Source of the DNA: Butyrivibrio hungatei DSM 14810
GTDB lineage: Bacteria > Bacillota > Clostridia > Lachnospirales > Lachnospiraceae
Length of the DNA: 64,000 nucleotides
Direction of reading: 5' to 3'
NCBI RefSeq assembly: GCF_900143205.1
Contig: NZ_FRDH01000004.1
Location: 337,319-401,318 of the forward strand
Below, one piece after another: positions 1-7,044 of the stretch. Under the pieces are notes generated by a model. It was given only the letters and a program-made list of their open reading frames with translations, had not been told where the DNA came from and searched no databases. Made by a program: the position numbers and the translations under genes. Within the stretch, counting starts at the first letter, position 1. Each line of letters begins with the position of its first letter.

Positions 1-2
1 TC

Positions 3-275
3 AATATTACTGAAGCGGCACTAATCAATTATTTTAAGCCTATTTACAATGAGCGATTAGTCAATAATTTTCCTAATCTAAAAAGTAAAAGTTATAAACA
101 ATATTTTGATCTGGATTATAATGCATTGACAGTGGAAGTTGACTTGGAATTTGATACTTCGCCGAGAGTGCAGTTGTATACTAGAACTGCAAGGATAAAT
201 AGTCCGTATGATGCGATTCAGTATCATCTGTTTAATGATGAAAATCGATTAAGTATGTATGAGATTTTTAGATAA
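3..275 (+). CDS. 3' end of an unrecognised protein
   Basis: An open frame enters from the left edge and ends at TAA 273-275, giving 90 residues. It contains a segment reading EAALINYFKPIYNERLVNNFP and ends LSMYEIFR. The N-terminus is outside the window, so neither domain nor function can be assigned. A strong terminator follows 17 bases later, which supports a real transcription unit. Codon use is AT-rich, like the cluster downstream. Confidence 0.6.
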   Translation, partial: NITEAALINYFKPIYNERLVNNFPNLKSKSYKQYFDLDYNALTVEVDLEFDTSPRVQLYTRTARINSPYDAIQYHLFNDENRLSMYEIFR

Positions 276-291
276 TAAAAAAGGAATAAAC

Positions 292-331
292 AAAGACCAG
301 TACTCTGCAAAAAAGTAGTACTGGTCTTTTT
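292..331 (+). terminator. intrinsic terminator after the partial gene
   Basis: A 13-bp stem, AAAGACCAGTACT pairing with AGTACTGGTCTTT, closes a 12-base loop and runs into T residues. It lies just after the partial gene's stop. A related but less perfect stem recurs at 1596-1638. Confidence 0.8.
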
Positions 332-340
332 ACGTATAAG

Positions 341-386
341 ACACAATTTAATACTACATCATATTGATTTAATACTATATTTGTGT
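341..386 (+). promoter_or_regulatory. direct-repeat operator candidate upstream of the HTH gene
   Basis: Two 14-base repeats, ATTTAATACTACAT at 346 and ATTTAATACTATAT at 367, differ at one position and lie exactly 21 bp apart. They are flanked by an inverted pair, ACACAA (341-346) and TTGTGT (381-386). The placement 30-70 bp ahead of the HTH gene at 416 suggests a binding site for that protein or a promoter region. That function is inference. Confidence 0.4.
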
Positions 387-415
387 TATCGTAATGCTAC
401 AGAGGTTGAACGAAT

Positions 416-940
416 ATGAAAACATATAGTGTTAAACAAATTTCAGAAATGCTAGATACTAATCCGGAGACAGTAAGACGTTGGATTCGAGATAATAAAT
501 TAAGTGCTGTACAGATTTCTAAAAAGACTGGCAATGTTGTTACTGAAGATGAATTGCATAGGTTTATTAATGCAACGCCGAAGTATTTGCCGAGCTTTAC
601 TGCGAGTTCGTTGGGGGTAGCAACTGTCACAGGCGCAGTTGGATTAGCAGCTCTTGTTGGTGGAGTCGTTGCGAGTGCTTTGCTTGGGTACTGTGATGAA
701 AAGAACCAAACAGAAGTTGCTGTTAAACCAGATGATTTTAAGAACTATCTCAAAGAAAATATAAAAAAGTTTAAGAAGAAAACTGAACAGAAGCAGGCAC
801 TTATTAAGAAGACTGAGAAAGAGATTGAAGATTTAAACAAAAAGATTGAACAGTATAAATACTTGCTCGAACATGAAGATATATTAAGTGATACGTTAGA
901 ATCAGTTATAGGTGAGAAGGAGAATATAGAAGATGAGTAA
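416..940 (+). CDS. MerR/excisionase-like HTH protein with membrane segment and coiled coil
   Basis: 174 residues. Residues 1-50 form a small helix-turn-helix of the MerR/excisionase kind (VKQISEML, TNPETVRRWIR, EDELHRFI). Residues about 62-90 are Gly/Ala/Val-rich and hydrophobic, consistent with one membrane span. Residues about 105-170 are a charged Lys/Glu coiled coil. A DNA-binding head, membrane stretch and coiled coil in one short chain is unusual and suggests tethering of DNA to the membrane, which is inference. It overlaps the next gene by 8 bases, so the two are probably translationally coupled. The SD is weak. Base use is AT-rich, unlike the tet(W) element. Confidence 0.75.
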   Translation: MKTYSVKQISEMLDTNPETVRRWIRDNKLSAVQISKKTGNVVTEDELHRFINATPKYLPSFTASSLGVATVTGAVGLAALVGGVVASALLGYCDEKNQTEVAVKPDDFKNYLKENIKKFKKKTEQKQALIKKTEKEIEDLNKKIEQYKYLLEHEDILSDTLESVIGEKENIEDE

Positions 941-1310
941 TTTAGGTGGATATCAAGTTTTAACTACTGTGGCAAAAAAGGTACATGGACCAGGAAAATT
1001 ATTAGCGCTACTTTTGGGCGGTGGACTTGTGCTTGGTGTAGGTGCCACAAAGGGAACCGAAGCTATTATAAATAAAATCAAGAGTGAGACTGATAAAAAG
1101 CAAAAGGCTTCTGAAGCGGCAGTGGTTTATAAGGTTGATAAAGAAGGCCGTAGTAATGAAGGTTTATTATTTAAACCTAATGATGAGTTCAAAGTTCTTG
1201 AGCGGGATGGTGACGCAGGCCTAATTGAGTTAATCGGCAATAATAATAATCCGTACTTTGTTTCTCTTAAGTTTTTAAGTAGTATTTCAAATTATGCAGA
1301 GAAAATATGA
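933..1310 (+). CDS. small membrane protein coupled to the HTH protein
   Basis: 125 residues. A Gly/Leu-rich hydrophobic stretch at residues about 20-43 looks like a single membrane span. A Lys-rich linker follows, then a soluble C-terminal domain with KPNDEFKVLERDGDAGLIELIG, a pattern reminiscent of small beta-barrel (SH3-like) domains. I do not recognise the family. The 8-base overlap with the preceding gene, and membrane segments in both, suggest the two act together. Function unknown. Confidence 0.7.
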   Translation: MSNLGGYQVLTTVAKKVHGPGKLLALLLGGGLVLGVGATKGTEAIINKIKSETDKKQKASEAAVVYKVDKEGRSNEGLLFKPNDEFKVLERDGDAGLIELIGNNNNPYFVSLKFLSSISNYAEKI

Positions 1311-1400
1311 GTTGAAGAATATATTTATGATGCTATTATGTAGTTCAATTATATATTGTGATTTAAGAGAAAATAATTAGTGAAAAGGAGGTTATGTCAA

Positions 1401-1559
1401 GTGGGATTATTTGGTAAAAAAGAGGACAGGAGAGAGAAAATAAAAAGCAACGTTGAAAAGTTGATGAGCGCGTATGACAAAGAAGAAATTGATGGACCCA
1501 CTTATATGAAAAAGATGATGGAGCTATCATCTAAATACAAAGATAAGAAAAAGAAGTAA
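1401..1559 (+). CDS. 52-residue charged protein, SHOCT-like
   Basis: A GTG start at 1401 follows an AAAGGAGG at 1384-1391 with 9-base spacing. A nearer ATG is in another frame and closes after seven codons. The product opens GLFGKKEDRREKIK. It contains VEKLMSAYDKEEIDGPTYMKK, which resembles the short C-terminal SHOCT helical hairpin seen in oligomerising or membrane-associated proteins. It follows the membrane pair by about 90 bases and ends before a terminator-like stem, so it probably completes a three-gene unit. The family match is tentative. Confidence 0.6.
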   Translation: MGLFGKKEDRREKIKSNVEKLMSAYDKEEIDGPTYMKKMMELSSKYKDKKKK

Positions 1560-1595
1560 GAACAAAAATATATGGAATAACAAAGATAGTTTTAC

Positions 1596-1638
1596 ATAGG
1601 CCAGTACCGCTGGGGACGCCCAGTACGTATTGGTCTAT
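1596..1638 (+). terminator. imperfect stem-loop ending the small-protein cluster
   Basis: ATAGGCCAGTAC can pair imperfectly with GTACGTATTGGTCTAT across a GC-rich loop, followed by a T-containing stretch. The sequence resembles the terminator at 292-331. It lies 37 bases after the 52-residue gene. Confidence 0.45.
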
Positions 1639-1825
1639 TATTATGCACATTTTTAGCGTAGGAAATCGACATGAGACGAAATTACTAAGCACATTTTCAA
1701 AGGAAGGAAAATTCGGGAGCCGCCGCTTCCGGATGAAGGTATGCGTTATGAAGGTATTTAAATGGTTAAAGGAACGTTTGAAGAAGGTATTTAGGAAAAT
1801 AGCGGAGTCCGAACCAGGTAATGGT

Positions 1826-1966
1826 ATGGCATTTTTTAAGAGTTCAATCACAATCTCAGAGACACTTGTAATTACACTCGACACTGATCGTGGAGTATGG
1901 AGCGTTATCAACCTTCTTGAAGGTTATGGTAATGATAAGCCGGGCGCTAATGCTCATGTACGGTAA
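1826..1966 (+). pseudogene. truncated Maff2-family conjugation-module membrane protein
   Basis: The reading frame contains MAFFKSSI, then GVWSVINLLEGYGNDKPGA, closely matching the N-terminal half of Maff2 proteins. These are small membrane proteins of Tn1549-type conjugation modules, normally about 70 residues with a second hydrophobic helix after NPGAK. Here the match stops after PGA and the frame ends AHVR. The second helix is missing and the TLDTD segment replaces the usual hydrophobic residues. I read it as a degraded end of a conjugation module left beside the tet(W) unit. The frame can be extended upstream to 1643, but that part is unrecognised. Confidence 0.6.
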
Positions 1967-2288
1967 AGAAGCAAGCAACCGAAAACAATAGATAGACCGC
2001 CAGCACTACACTATTCCGAACCAAAGACCAAAAGATAAGCATTTTGAGAAAATCTAAACTTTTGGATTTTCCTACAATGCCGACTACGGCGGAATCCCTC
2101 CCACTCCTTATATATTTCTTTCTGTATACATTGAATTTGTATTTAGTAAAATGCAGACAACACCACGGATCGGCTTTTGGCTGGACAATTCCAACCAAAC
2201 ACCGCAGCAGACAGTAGAAACCATTCTGAACGTTAGGAAGCCGGTATGATTGTTACATATAAGGGGAAGAAAAATTTCTTTTAGATAC
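1967..2288. other. intergenic junction region before tet(W)
   Basis: About 320 bases with no gene I can support. GC content changes along it, as expected at a junction between the conjugation-module remnant and the tet(W) unit. A short in-frame stretch ending near 2249 (IGFWLDNSNQTPQQTVE) may be a C-terminal fragment of a lost gene, but I cannot identify it. Confidence 0.4.
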
Positions 2289-2317
2289 TTGTTTTCCTAA
2301 AACTGATGTGATATAAT
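2289..2317 (+). promoter_or_regulatory. tet(W) promoter
   Basis: TTGTTT at 2289-2294 and TATAAT at 2312-2317 are separated by 17 bases, a good vegetative promoter, 30 bases upstream of the first leader ORF. It drives the attenuated leader in front of tet(W). Confidence 0.75.
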
Positions 2318-2346
2318 AATTCAATTCCAGAAAAGGAGTAAAAAAT

Positions 2347-2370
2347 ATGCGGCAAGGTATTCTTAAATAA
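2347..2370 (+). CDS. leader peptide MRQGILK upstream of tet(W)
   Basis: The seven-codon ORF follows an AAAAGGAG at about 2331. It overlaps the left arm (2357-2368) of a 12-bp inverted repeat whose other arm is 2442-2453. Inside that lies a small stem (2407-2425) followed by TTTTTT. The arrangement matches the attenuator leaders of tet(M)-class ribosomal protection genes, in which ribosome behaviour on the leader decides termination. The regulatory role is inferred from that class. Confidence 0.6.
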   Translation: MRQGILK

Positions 2371-2406
2371 AACTATAATCAAATAGTGGGAACAAAGGAT
2401 TATGAT

Positions 2407-2434
2407 AGTCCCTTTTGTAGGGGCTTAGTTTTTT
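2407..2434 (+). terminator. leader terminator stem in the tet(W) leader
   Basis: AGTCCC pairs with GGGGCT around a short loop (2407-2425), then a T-rich tract follows to 2434. It lies within the larger inverted repeat 2357-2368/2442-2453, giving alternative foldings as expected of an attenuator. Confidence 0.55.
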
Positions 2435-2507
2435 GTACCCAATTTAAGAATACTTTTGCCTTATCAATTTTGACATATCCCCAAAAACAGCACTCACAAA
2501 CAGGTGT

Positions 2508-2552
2508 ATGCTGTATATGTGTATGTCCGCAAATTATCATCCCCAGTGGTAA
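2508..2552 (+). CDS. second tet(W) leader peptide, 14 codons
   Basis: The ORF encodes MLYMCMSANYHPQW and its stop lies inside the left arm of the adjacent terminator-like stem (2541-2571). Leader peptides of this sort precede ribosomal protection tet genes. Translation through it would disrupt the stem and let transcription continue. Two leader ORFs in series precede this tet gene. Confidence 0.55.
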   Translation: MLYMCMSANYHPQW

Positions 2553-2577
2553 AAGTATTTTACTGCTGGGGATTTTT
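2541..2577 (+). terminator. tet(W) attenuator hairpin
   Basis: CCCCAGTGGTAAAA pairs with TTTTACTGCTGGGG around a three-base loop and is followed by ATTTTT. It lies between the second leader ORF and the tet(W) SD, so it should act as a transcription attenuator. Confidence 0.7.
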
Positions 2578-2611
2578 ATGCCCTTCGGGGCAGTAAAGGG
2601 AGGACAATCAC

Positions 2612-4531
2612 ATGAAAATAATCAATATTGGAATTCTTGCCCATGTAGACGCTGGAAAGACGACCTTGACGGAGAGCCTGCTATATGCCAGCGGAGCCAT
2701 TTCAGAACCGGGGAGCGTCGAAAAAGGGACAACGAGGACGGACACCATGTTTTTGGAGCGGCAGCGTGGGATTACCATTCAAGCGGCAGTCACTTCCTTC
2801 CAGTGGCACAGATGTAAAGTCAACATTGTGGATACGCCCGGCCACATGGATTTTTTGGCGGAGGTGTACCGCTCTTTGGCTGTTTTAGATGGGGCCATCT
2901 TGGTGATCTCCGCTAAAGATGGCGTGCAGGCCCAGACCCGTATTCTGTTCCATGCCCTGCGGAAAATGAACATTCCCACCGTTATCTTTATCAACAAGAT
3001 CGACCAGGCTGGCGTTGATTTGCAGAGCGTGGTTCAGTCTGTTCGGGATAAGCTCTCCGCCGATATTATCATCAAGCAGACGGTGTCGCTGTCCCCGGAA
3101 ATAGTCCTGGAGGAAAATACCGACATAGAAGCATGGGATGCGGTCATCGAAAATAACGATGAATTATTGGAAAAGTATATCGCAGGAGAACCAATCAGCC
3201 GGGAAAAACTTGCGCGGGAGGAACAGCAGCGGGTTCAAGACGCCTCCCTGTTCCCAGTCTATCATGGCAGCGCCAAAAATGGCCTTGGCATTCAACCGTT
3301 GATGGATGCGGTGACAGGGCTGTTCCAACCGATTGGGGAACAGGGGGGCGCCGCCCTATGCGGCAGCGTTTTCAAGGTTGAGTACACCGATTGCGGCCAG
3401 CGGCGTGTCTATCTACGGTTATACAGCGGAACGCTGCGCCTGCGGGATACGGTGGCCCTGGCCGGGAGAGAAAAGCTGAAAATCACAGAGATGCGTATTC
3501 CATCCAAAGGGGAAATTGTTCGGACAGACACCGCTTATCAGGGTGAAATTGTTATCCTTCCCAGCGACAGCGTGAGGTTAAACGATGTATTAGGGGACCA
3601 AACCCGGCTCCCTCGTAAAAGGTGGCGCGAGGACCCCCTCCCCATGCTGCGGACGACGATTGCGCCGAAAACGGCAGCGCAAAGAGAACGGCTGCTGGAC
3701 GCTCTTACGCAACTTGCGGATACTGACCCGCTTTTGCGTTGCGAAGTGGATTCCATCACCCATGAGATCATTCTTTCTTTTTTGGGCCGGGTGCAGTTGG
3801 AGGTTGTTTCCGCTTTGCTGTCGGAAAAATACAAGCTTGAAACAGTGGTAAAGGAACCCTCCGTCATTTATATGGAGCGGCCGCTCAAAGCAGCCAGCCA
3901 CACCATCCATATCGAGGTGCCGCCCAACCCGTTTTGGGCATCCATAGGACTGTCTGTTACACCACTCTCGCTTGGCTCCGGTGTACAATACGAGAGCCGG
4001 GTTTCGCTGGGATACTTGAACCAGAGTTTTCAAAACGCTGTCAGGGATGGTATCCGTTACGGGCTGGAGCAGGGCTTGTTCGGCTGGAACGTAACGGACT
4101 GTAAGATTTGCTTTGAATACGGGCTTTATTACAGTCCGGTCAGCACGCCGGCGGACTTCCGCTCATTGGCCCCGATTGTATTGGAACAGGCATTGAAGGA
4201 ATCGGGGACGCAGCTGCTGGAACCTTATCTCTCCTTCATCCTCTATGCGCCCCAGGAATACCTTTCCAGGGCTTATCATGATGCACCGAAATACTGTGCC
4301 ACCATCGAAACGGCCCAGGTAAAAAAGGATGAAGTTGTCTTTACTGGCGAGATTCCCGCCCGCTGTATACAGGCATACCGTACTGATCTGGCCTTTTACA
4401 CCAACGGGCGGAGCGTATGCCTTACAGAGCTGAAAGGATATCAGGCCGCTGTCGGTCAGCCGGTCATCCAGCCCCGCCGTCCAAACAGCCGCCTGGACAA
4501 GGTGCGCCATATGTTTCAGAAGGTAATGTAA
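2612..4531 (+). CDS. tet(W): Tet(W) tetracycline resistance ribosomal protection protein
   Basis: 639 residues, the full length of Tet(W), a translation GTPase related to EF-G that displaces tetracycline from the ribosome in the cytoplasm. G-domain motifs are all present: AHVDAGKTT (residues about 10-18), DTPGH (about 74-78) and NKID (about 128-131). The SD AGGGAGG lies at 2597-2603. I recognise the whole sequence as Tet(W), the class first described in Butyrivibrio fibrisolvens. It is GC-richer than the chromosome and is followed by a methyltransferase and a complete mobilization module. Expression is probably controlled by the two-part leader 2347-2577. No frameshift or missing motif was seen. 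Confidence 0.97.
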   Translation: MKIINIGILAHVDAGKTTLTESLLYASGAISEPGSVEKGTTRTDTMFLERQRGITIQAAVTSFQWHRCKVNIVDTPGHMDFLAEVYRSLAVLDGAILVISAKDGVQAQTRILFHALRKMNIPTVIFINKIDQAGVDLQSVVQSVRDKLSADIIIKQTVSLSPEIVLEENTDIEAWDAVIENNDELLEKYIAGEPISREKLAREEQQRVQDASLFPVYHGSAKNGLGIQPLMDAVTGLFQPIGEQGGAALCGSVFKVEYTDCGQRRVYLRLYSGTLRLRDTVALAGREKLKITEMRIPSKGEIVRTDTAYQGEIVILPSDSVRLNDVLGDQTRLPRKRWREDPLPMLRTTIAPKTAAQRERLLDALTQLADTDPLLRCEVDSITHEIILSFLGRVQLEVVSALLSEKYKLETVVKEPSVIYMERPLKAASHTIHIEVPPNPFWASIGLSVTPLSLGSGVQYESRVSLGYLNQSFQNAVRDGIRYGLEQGLFGWNVTDCKICFEYGLYYSPVSTPADFRSLAPIVLEQALKESGTQLLEPYLSFILYAPQEYLSRAYHDAPKYCATIETAQVKKDEVVFTGEIPARCIQAYRTDLAFYTNGRSVCLTELKGYQAAVGQPVIQPRRPNSRLDKVRHMFQKVM

Positions 4532-4581
4532 AGATACATAATCGTCAAGACGGCAACAATCAGAAGTTATGGAGGGTAACA

Positions 4582-5349
4582 ATGGAATATAGTAAGGAAG
4601 ATTTAATGGAAGCAAAAAAGCAAATTTGGGGAGTGGGAGAGAACATGGGAACAGAGGAAAGTAAAAAAATCTGGGAGGAGAACGCACAATTTTGGGATAA
4701 TGCAATGGGTGACGAATCTAATGAATTTCACAGAGAGGTAGTGCGTCCCAAAGTAACGGAACTTCTATCTCCTAATCCTGCGGATTACATTTTGGATATT
4801 GCGTGTGGCAATGGAAATTATTCTTCGTATCTTGCACAAAGAGGCGCTTCGGTTGTCGCTTTTGATTACAGCAAAAAAATGATAGAATTGGCTAAAAGAC
4901 GGCAATCACAATATGCAAAACAAATTGAATTTTGTGTGGCGGATGCGACCGATAGAAAAAGTATATTAGAATTAAAAAGAAATCGAGCCTTTACGAAAGC
5001 AGTTTCTAATATGGCAATTATGGATATTACGGATATTGAACCACTTCTTATGGCTGTTTATGAACTGTTGCAGGAAAGCGGAATTTTTGTCTTTGCAACG
5101 CAACACCCTTGTTTTGTCACGTTGACTGAAAAATATATGACACCGCACAGTTACTATGATATAGCGATTGAAGGGCAACCGAAAGAGCAGATTTATTATC
5201 ATCGTTCCATACAAGATATTTTTAACCTTTGTTTTAGAGCTGGATTTGTCATTGATGGATTTTATGAAGAATGTTTTAAAACCAACAAAGAAATTCCTAT
5301 GGTAATGATAGTAAGGCTTAAGAAGGTAAAACGTGATAGCTTAAAATAA
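4582..5349 (+). CDS. class I SAM-dependent methyltransferase downstream of tet(W)
   Basis: 255 residues from ATG 4582, preceded by GGAGGG at 4571-4576. Motif I is LDIACGNGNYSSYL (residues about 72-85), the SAM-binding loop, followed by an acidic strand end in VVAFDYSKKM. An open frame continues upstream into tet(W), but the SD fixes the start here. It lies 50 bases after tet(W), probably on the same transcript. A methyltransferase ORF commonly follows tet(W) in gut bacteria; its substrate is unknown, and a role in resistance cannot be read from sequence. Its composition is more AT-rich than tet(W), hinting at a separate origin. Confidence 0.85.
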   Translation: MEYSKEDLMEAKKQIWGVGENMGTEESKKIWEENAQFWDNAMGDESNEFHREVVRPKVTELLSPNPADYILDIACGNGNYSSYLAQRGASVVAFDYSKKMIELAKRRQSQYAKQIEFCVADATDRKSILELKRNRAFTKAVSNMAIMDITDIEPLLMAVYELLQESGIFVFATQHPCFVTLTEKYMTPHSYYDIAIEGQPKEQIYYHRSIQDIFNLCFRAGFVIDGFYEECFKTNKEIPMVMIVRLKKVKRDSLK

Positions 5350-5390
5350 ATTCAAGTTTGTCGGGTAAATAGCAAACCCAGCCGAGCCAG

Positions 5391-5430
5391 TCAACGGTCA
5401 AGATGAACGGCGCATATGCGCAGCCGTTGA
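5391..5430 (+). repeat. inverted repeat in the tet(W)-mobilization spacer
   Basis: TCAACGG (5391-5397) pairs with CCGTTGA (5424-5430) around a loop that contains the palindrome GCATATGC. It lies in the 170-base spacer between the methyltransferase and the sigma-like gene. It could be a terminator without a T tract or a protein-binding site. Confidence 0.4.
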
Positions 5431-5520
5431 CAGCCCCGCCCGCCTTTGCTGGTAGGCAATCAAGGGGCGACAGCAAGAAGTGCCACCGCCCCGCACTATT
5501 ATTCAGAAAGGGGAATTTCC

Positions 5521-5943
5521 ATGACCGACCAGATAGCCTATCAAGAATATATCCAGCGCAGGTACAACGCCTTTTGCAAGACTGTTATCCGCTGTGCCGC
5601 CTTGGACAAGATTTTGAAGCTTAAACGGCAATGGGAACGGCAAGTTTCCCTTGACTATCTGATGAACGAGAAGTTTGTCCAGTTTGCCGCGTCGGAGCCG
5701 GACGAGGAATACCCATTTACCGTCTGCGGTCAGACCGTCCTGCTCTGCAACGCCGCCCTTGCCGACGCGATCTCTGTTTTGCCGGAGCAGACGCGGGAAG
5801 AAATCCTGCGCTATTACTTTCTGCGCCAGCCGCAGCGCGTGATCGGCGCGTGTATTGGCCGGTCACGCAGCACAGCGGGGCGGCATATCCAGCTTGCCTT
5901 GCAGCGGCTACGCGAAGAAATGGGGGTGAGCCGGTATGAGTAG
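5521..5943 (+). CDS. sigma-70-like (region 4) regulator of the mobile element
   Basis: 140 residues from ATG 5521 after GAAAGGGG. The C-terminal half (LPEQTREEILRYYFLRQPQRVIGACIGRSRSTAGRHIQLALQRLREEM, residues about 85-132) has the pattern of sigma region 4: helix, turn, then a recognition helix with RSRSTAGRHI. No region 2 is evident. Small sigma-like proteins of this length are typical in Tn916/Tn1549-like elements, where they are thought to control transfer genes. It overlaps the next ORF by 8 bases. GC-rich codon use matches the downstream mobilization genes. Confidence 0.8.
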   Translation: MTDQIAYQEYIQRRYNAFCKTVIRCAALDKILKLKRQWERQVSLDYLMNEKFVQFAASEPDEEYPFTVCGQTVLLCNAALADAISVLPEQTREEILRYYFLRQPQRVIGACIGRSRSTAGRHIQLALQRLREEMGVSRYE

Positions 5944-6148
5944 ACTTCTCCCCTATGAAACAATCCTCAAAGCCCGTGAGGGCGACCCAGAAGCCGTGAA
6001 CGCTGTCCTGCTCCACTACGCCGGATATATCCGCTATTTCTCAAAAGTGAACGGGCAGGTCAACGCCGAGGTGGAGGACTATGTAAAGCAGCGGTTAATT
6101 GACTGTCAATTCAAGTTCCGGCTTGACGAACCACCGGACAAGTCATAA
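5936..6148 (+). CDS. short HTH protein of conjugative-transposon type
   Basis: 70 residues: MSRLLPYETILKAREGDPEAVNAVLLHYAGYIRYFSK and a C-terminal YVKQRLIDCQFKFRLDE. This is the standard small helix-turn-helix protein that accompanies the sigma-like gene in Tn916/Tn1549-type elements. It overlaps the preceding gene by 8 bases and is followed by a terminator, so the pair forms a two-gene regulatory unit. Confidence 0.8.
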   Translation: MSRLLPYETILKAREGDPEAVNAVLLHYAGYIRYFSKVNGQVNAEVEDYVKQRLIDCQFKFRLDEPPDKS

Positions 6149-6183
6149 AAACTGAATACCAGCCGCCACCGACGCGGCCAGCG

Positions 6184-6221
6184 AAAGCAGTAAGTCTTGA
6201 AAAAGATTTACTGCTTTTTTT
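6184..6221 (+). terminator. terminator after the regulatory pair
   Basis: AAAGCAGTAA pairs with TTTACTGCTTT, with an inner TCTT/AAGA, followed by seven T residues. Confidence 0.85.
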
Positions 6222-6645
6222 GTTGTCCGGCTCCGCTCCCGGCCATTTTGCCCCCTGCCGGTTGTAGTAGTAAGCGAGGAGGGAATTTTTCTGCCCTGGT
6301 GTTTGGCATTTGGAGCATTTACCCGTAGTAGAGGGCAAAGAGAAAGGATTTCTCCAACACCGGGTAGAAACCACTGCGTCCGGTGTCATTTTAGCGAAAG
6401 CGGGCAGGAATGCCCTTTACAGGATTAGTAGTAGCAGAAAAAGAGAAACAAACTTTTGTGGTTGCAGTTTTCCAAAAAAGTGGCGGACGGAAGTGAGAGA
6501 AAGTTTGCAGTCACGGAGAGCAAGTTTCTACCACGGTGCCAAAATCCGCAATTCTGCAGTTTTGCCCCTCGCGGGAAACTTGTTGGGGAGTGCCTTCCCC
6601 AAACCCTGCTCATGTGCCCTTACGGGCGAGAAAGGAGGTCACACC
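6222..6645. other. non-coding region before mobC, probable oriT region
   Basis: About 420 bases without a supported gene. GTAGTAG-type triplets occur three times (about 6264, 6325 and 6427). Close to mobC there is a hairpin, TTGGGGA (6583-6589) and TCCCCAA (6596-6602), followed by ACCCTGCTC. A hairpin plus adjacent C-rich nick-like sequence directly ahead of mobC and a MOBP relaxase is where an oriT is expected. The exact nick site cannot be read from sequence. Confidence 0.5.
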
Positions 6646-7044
6646 ATGCGAAAGAAATACAACACGCCCCACCGCAGCCGCGTTGTGAAAACCCGGCTGT
6701 CCGAAGATGAGTATGCCGACTTCACAGCGCGGCTTGCGCCCTATGGTATCAGCCAGTCCGAATTTCTCCGGCAGGCGATACGGCGGGCGACCATACGCCC
6801 GGTTGTCCATGTGTCGTCGGTCAATGACGAGTTGCTTTCCGCTGTCGGGAAGCTGACAGCCGAGTACGGCAGGATCGGCGGCAACCTCAATCAGATTGCC
6901 CGGTATCTGAACGAATACGGCGTACCCTACAACACCCTTTCCGGCGAGGTACGCGCCGCCATATCCGACCTTGCCGTCCTCAAGTATGAAGTCCTCAAGA
7001 AAGTAGGTGACGCGGTTGGCAACACTCAAGCATATCAACTCTAA
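6646..7044 (+). CDS. mobC: MobC-like relaxosome accessory protein
   Basis: 132 residues from ATG 6646 after AAAGGAGG at 6631-6638. The N-terminus carries a ribbon-helix-helix-like segment (VVKTRLSEDEYADFTARLAPYGISQSEFLRQAI). The C-terminal half holds the MobC signature around GGNLNQIARYLNE (residues about 86-98). Such proteins bind oriT and assist the relaxase. It overlaps the relaxase gene by 38 bases, indicating translational coupling. Confidence 0.9.
   Translation: MRKKYNTPHRSRVVKTRLSEDEYADFTARLAPYGISQSEFLRQAIRRATIRPVVHVSSVNDELLSAVGKLTAEYGRIGGNLNQIARYLNEYGVPYNTLSGEVRAAISDLAVLKYEVLKKVGDAVGNTQAYQL

Noticed and set aside
2130..2250. Peptide stretch IGFWLDNSNQTPQQTVE upstream of tet(W)
   Set aside because: Looks like a gene fragment but is too short to assign; no start or SD.
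2386..2817. 143-codon ORF overlapping the tet(W) leader and 5' end
   Set aside because: Runs through the attenuator in another frame of tet(W). The two short leader peptides and the tet(W) SD explain the region better.
4163..4705. 180-codon minus-strand ORF across the tet(W) 3' end
   Set aside because: Antisense to tet(W) and the methyltransferase start; low-complexity N-terminus and no SD.
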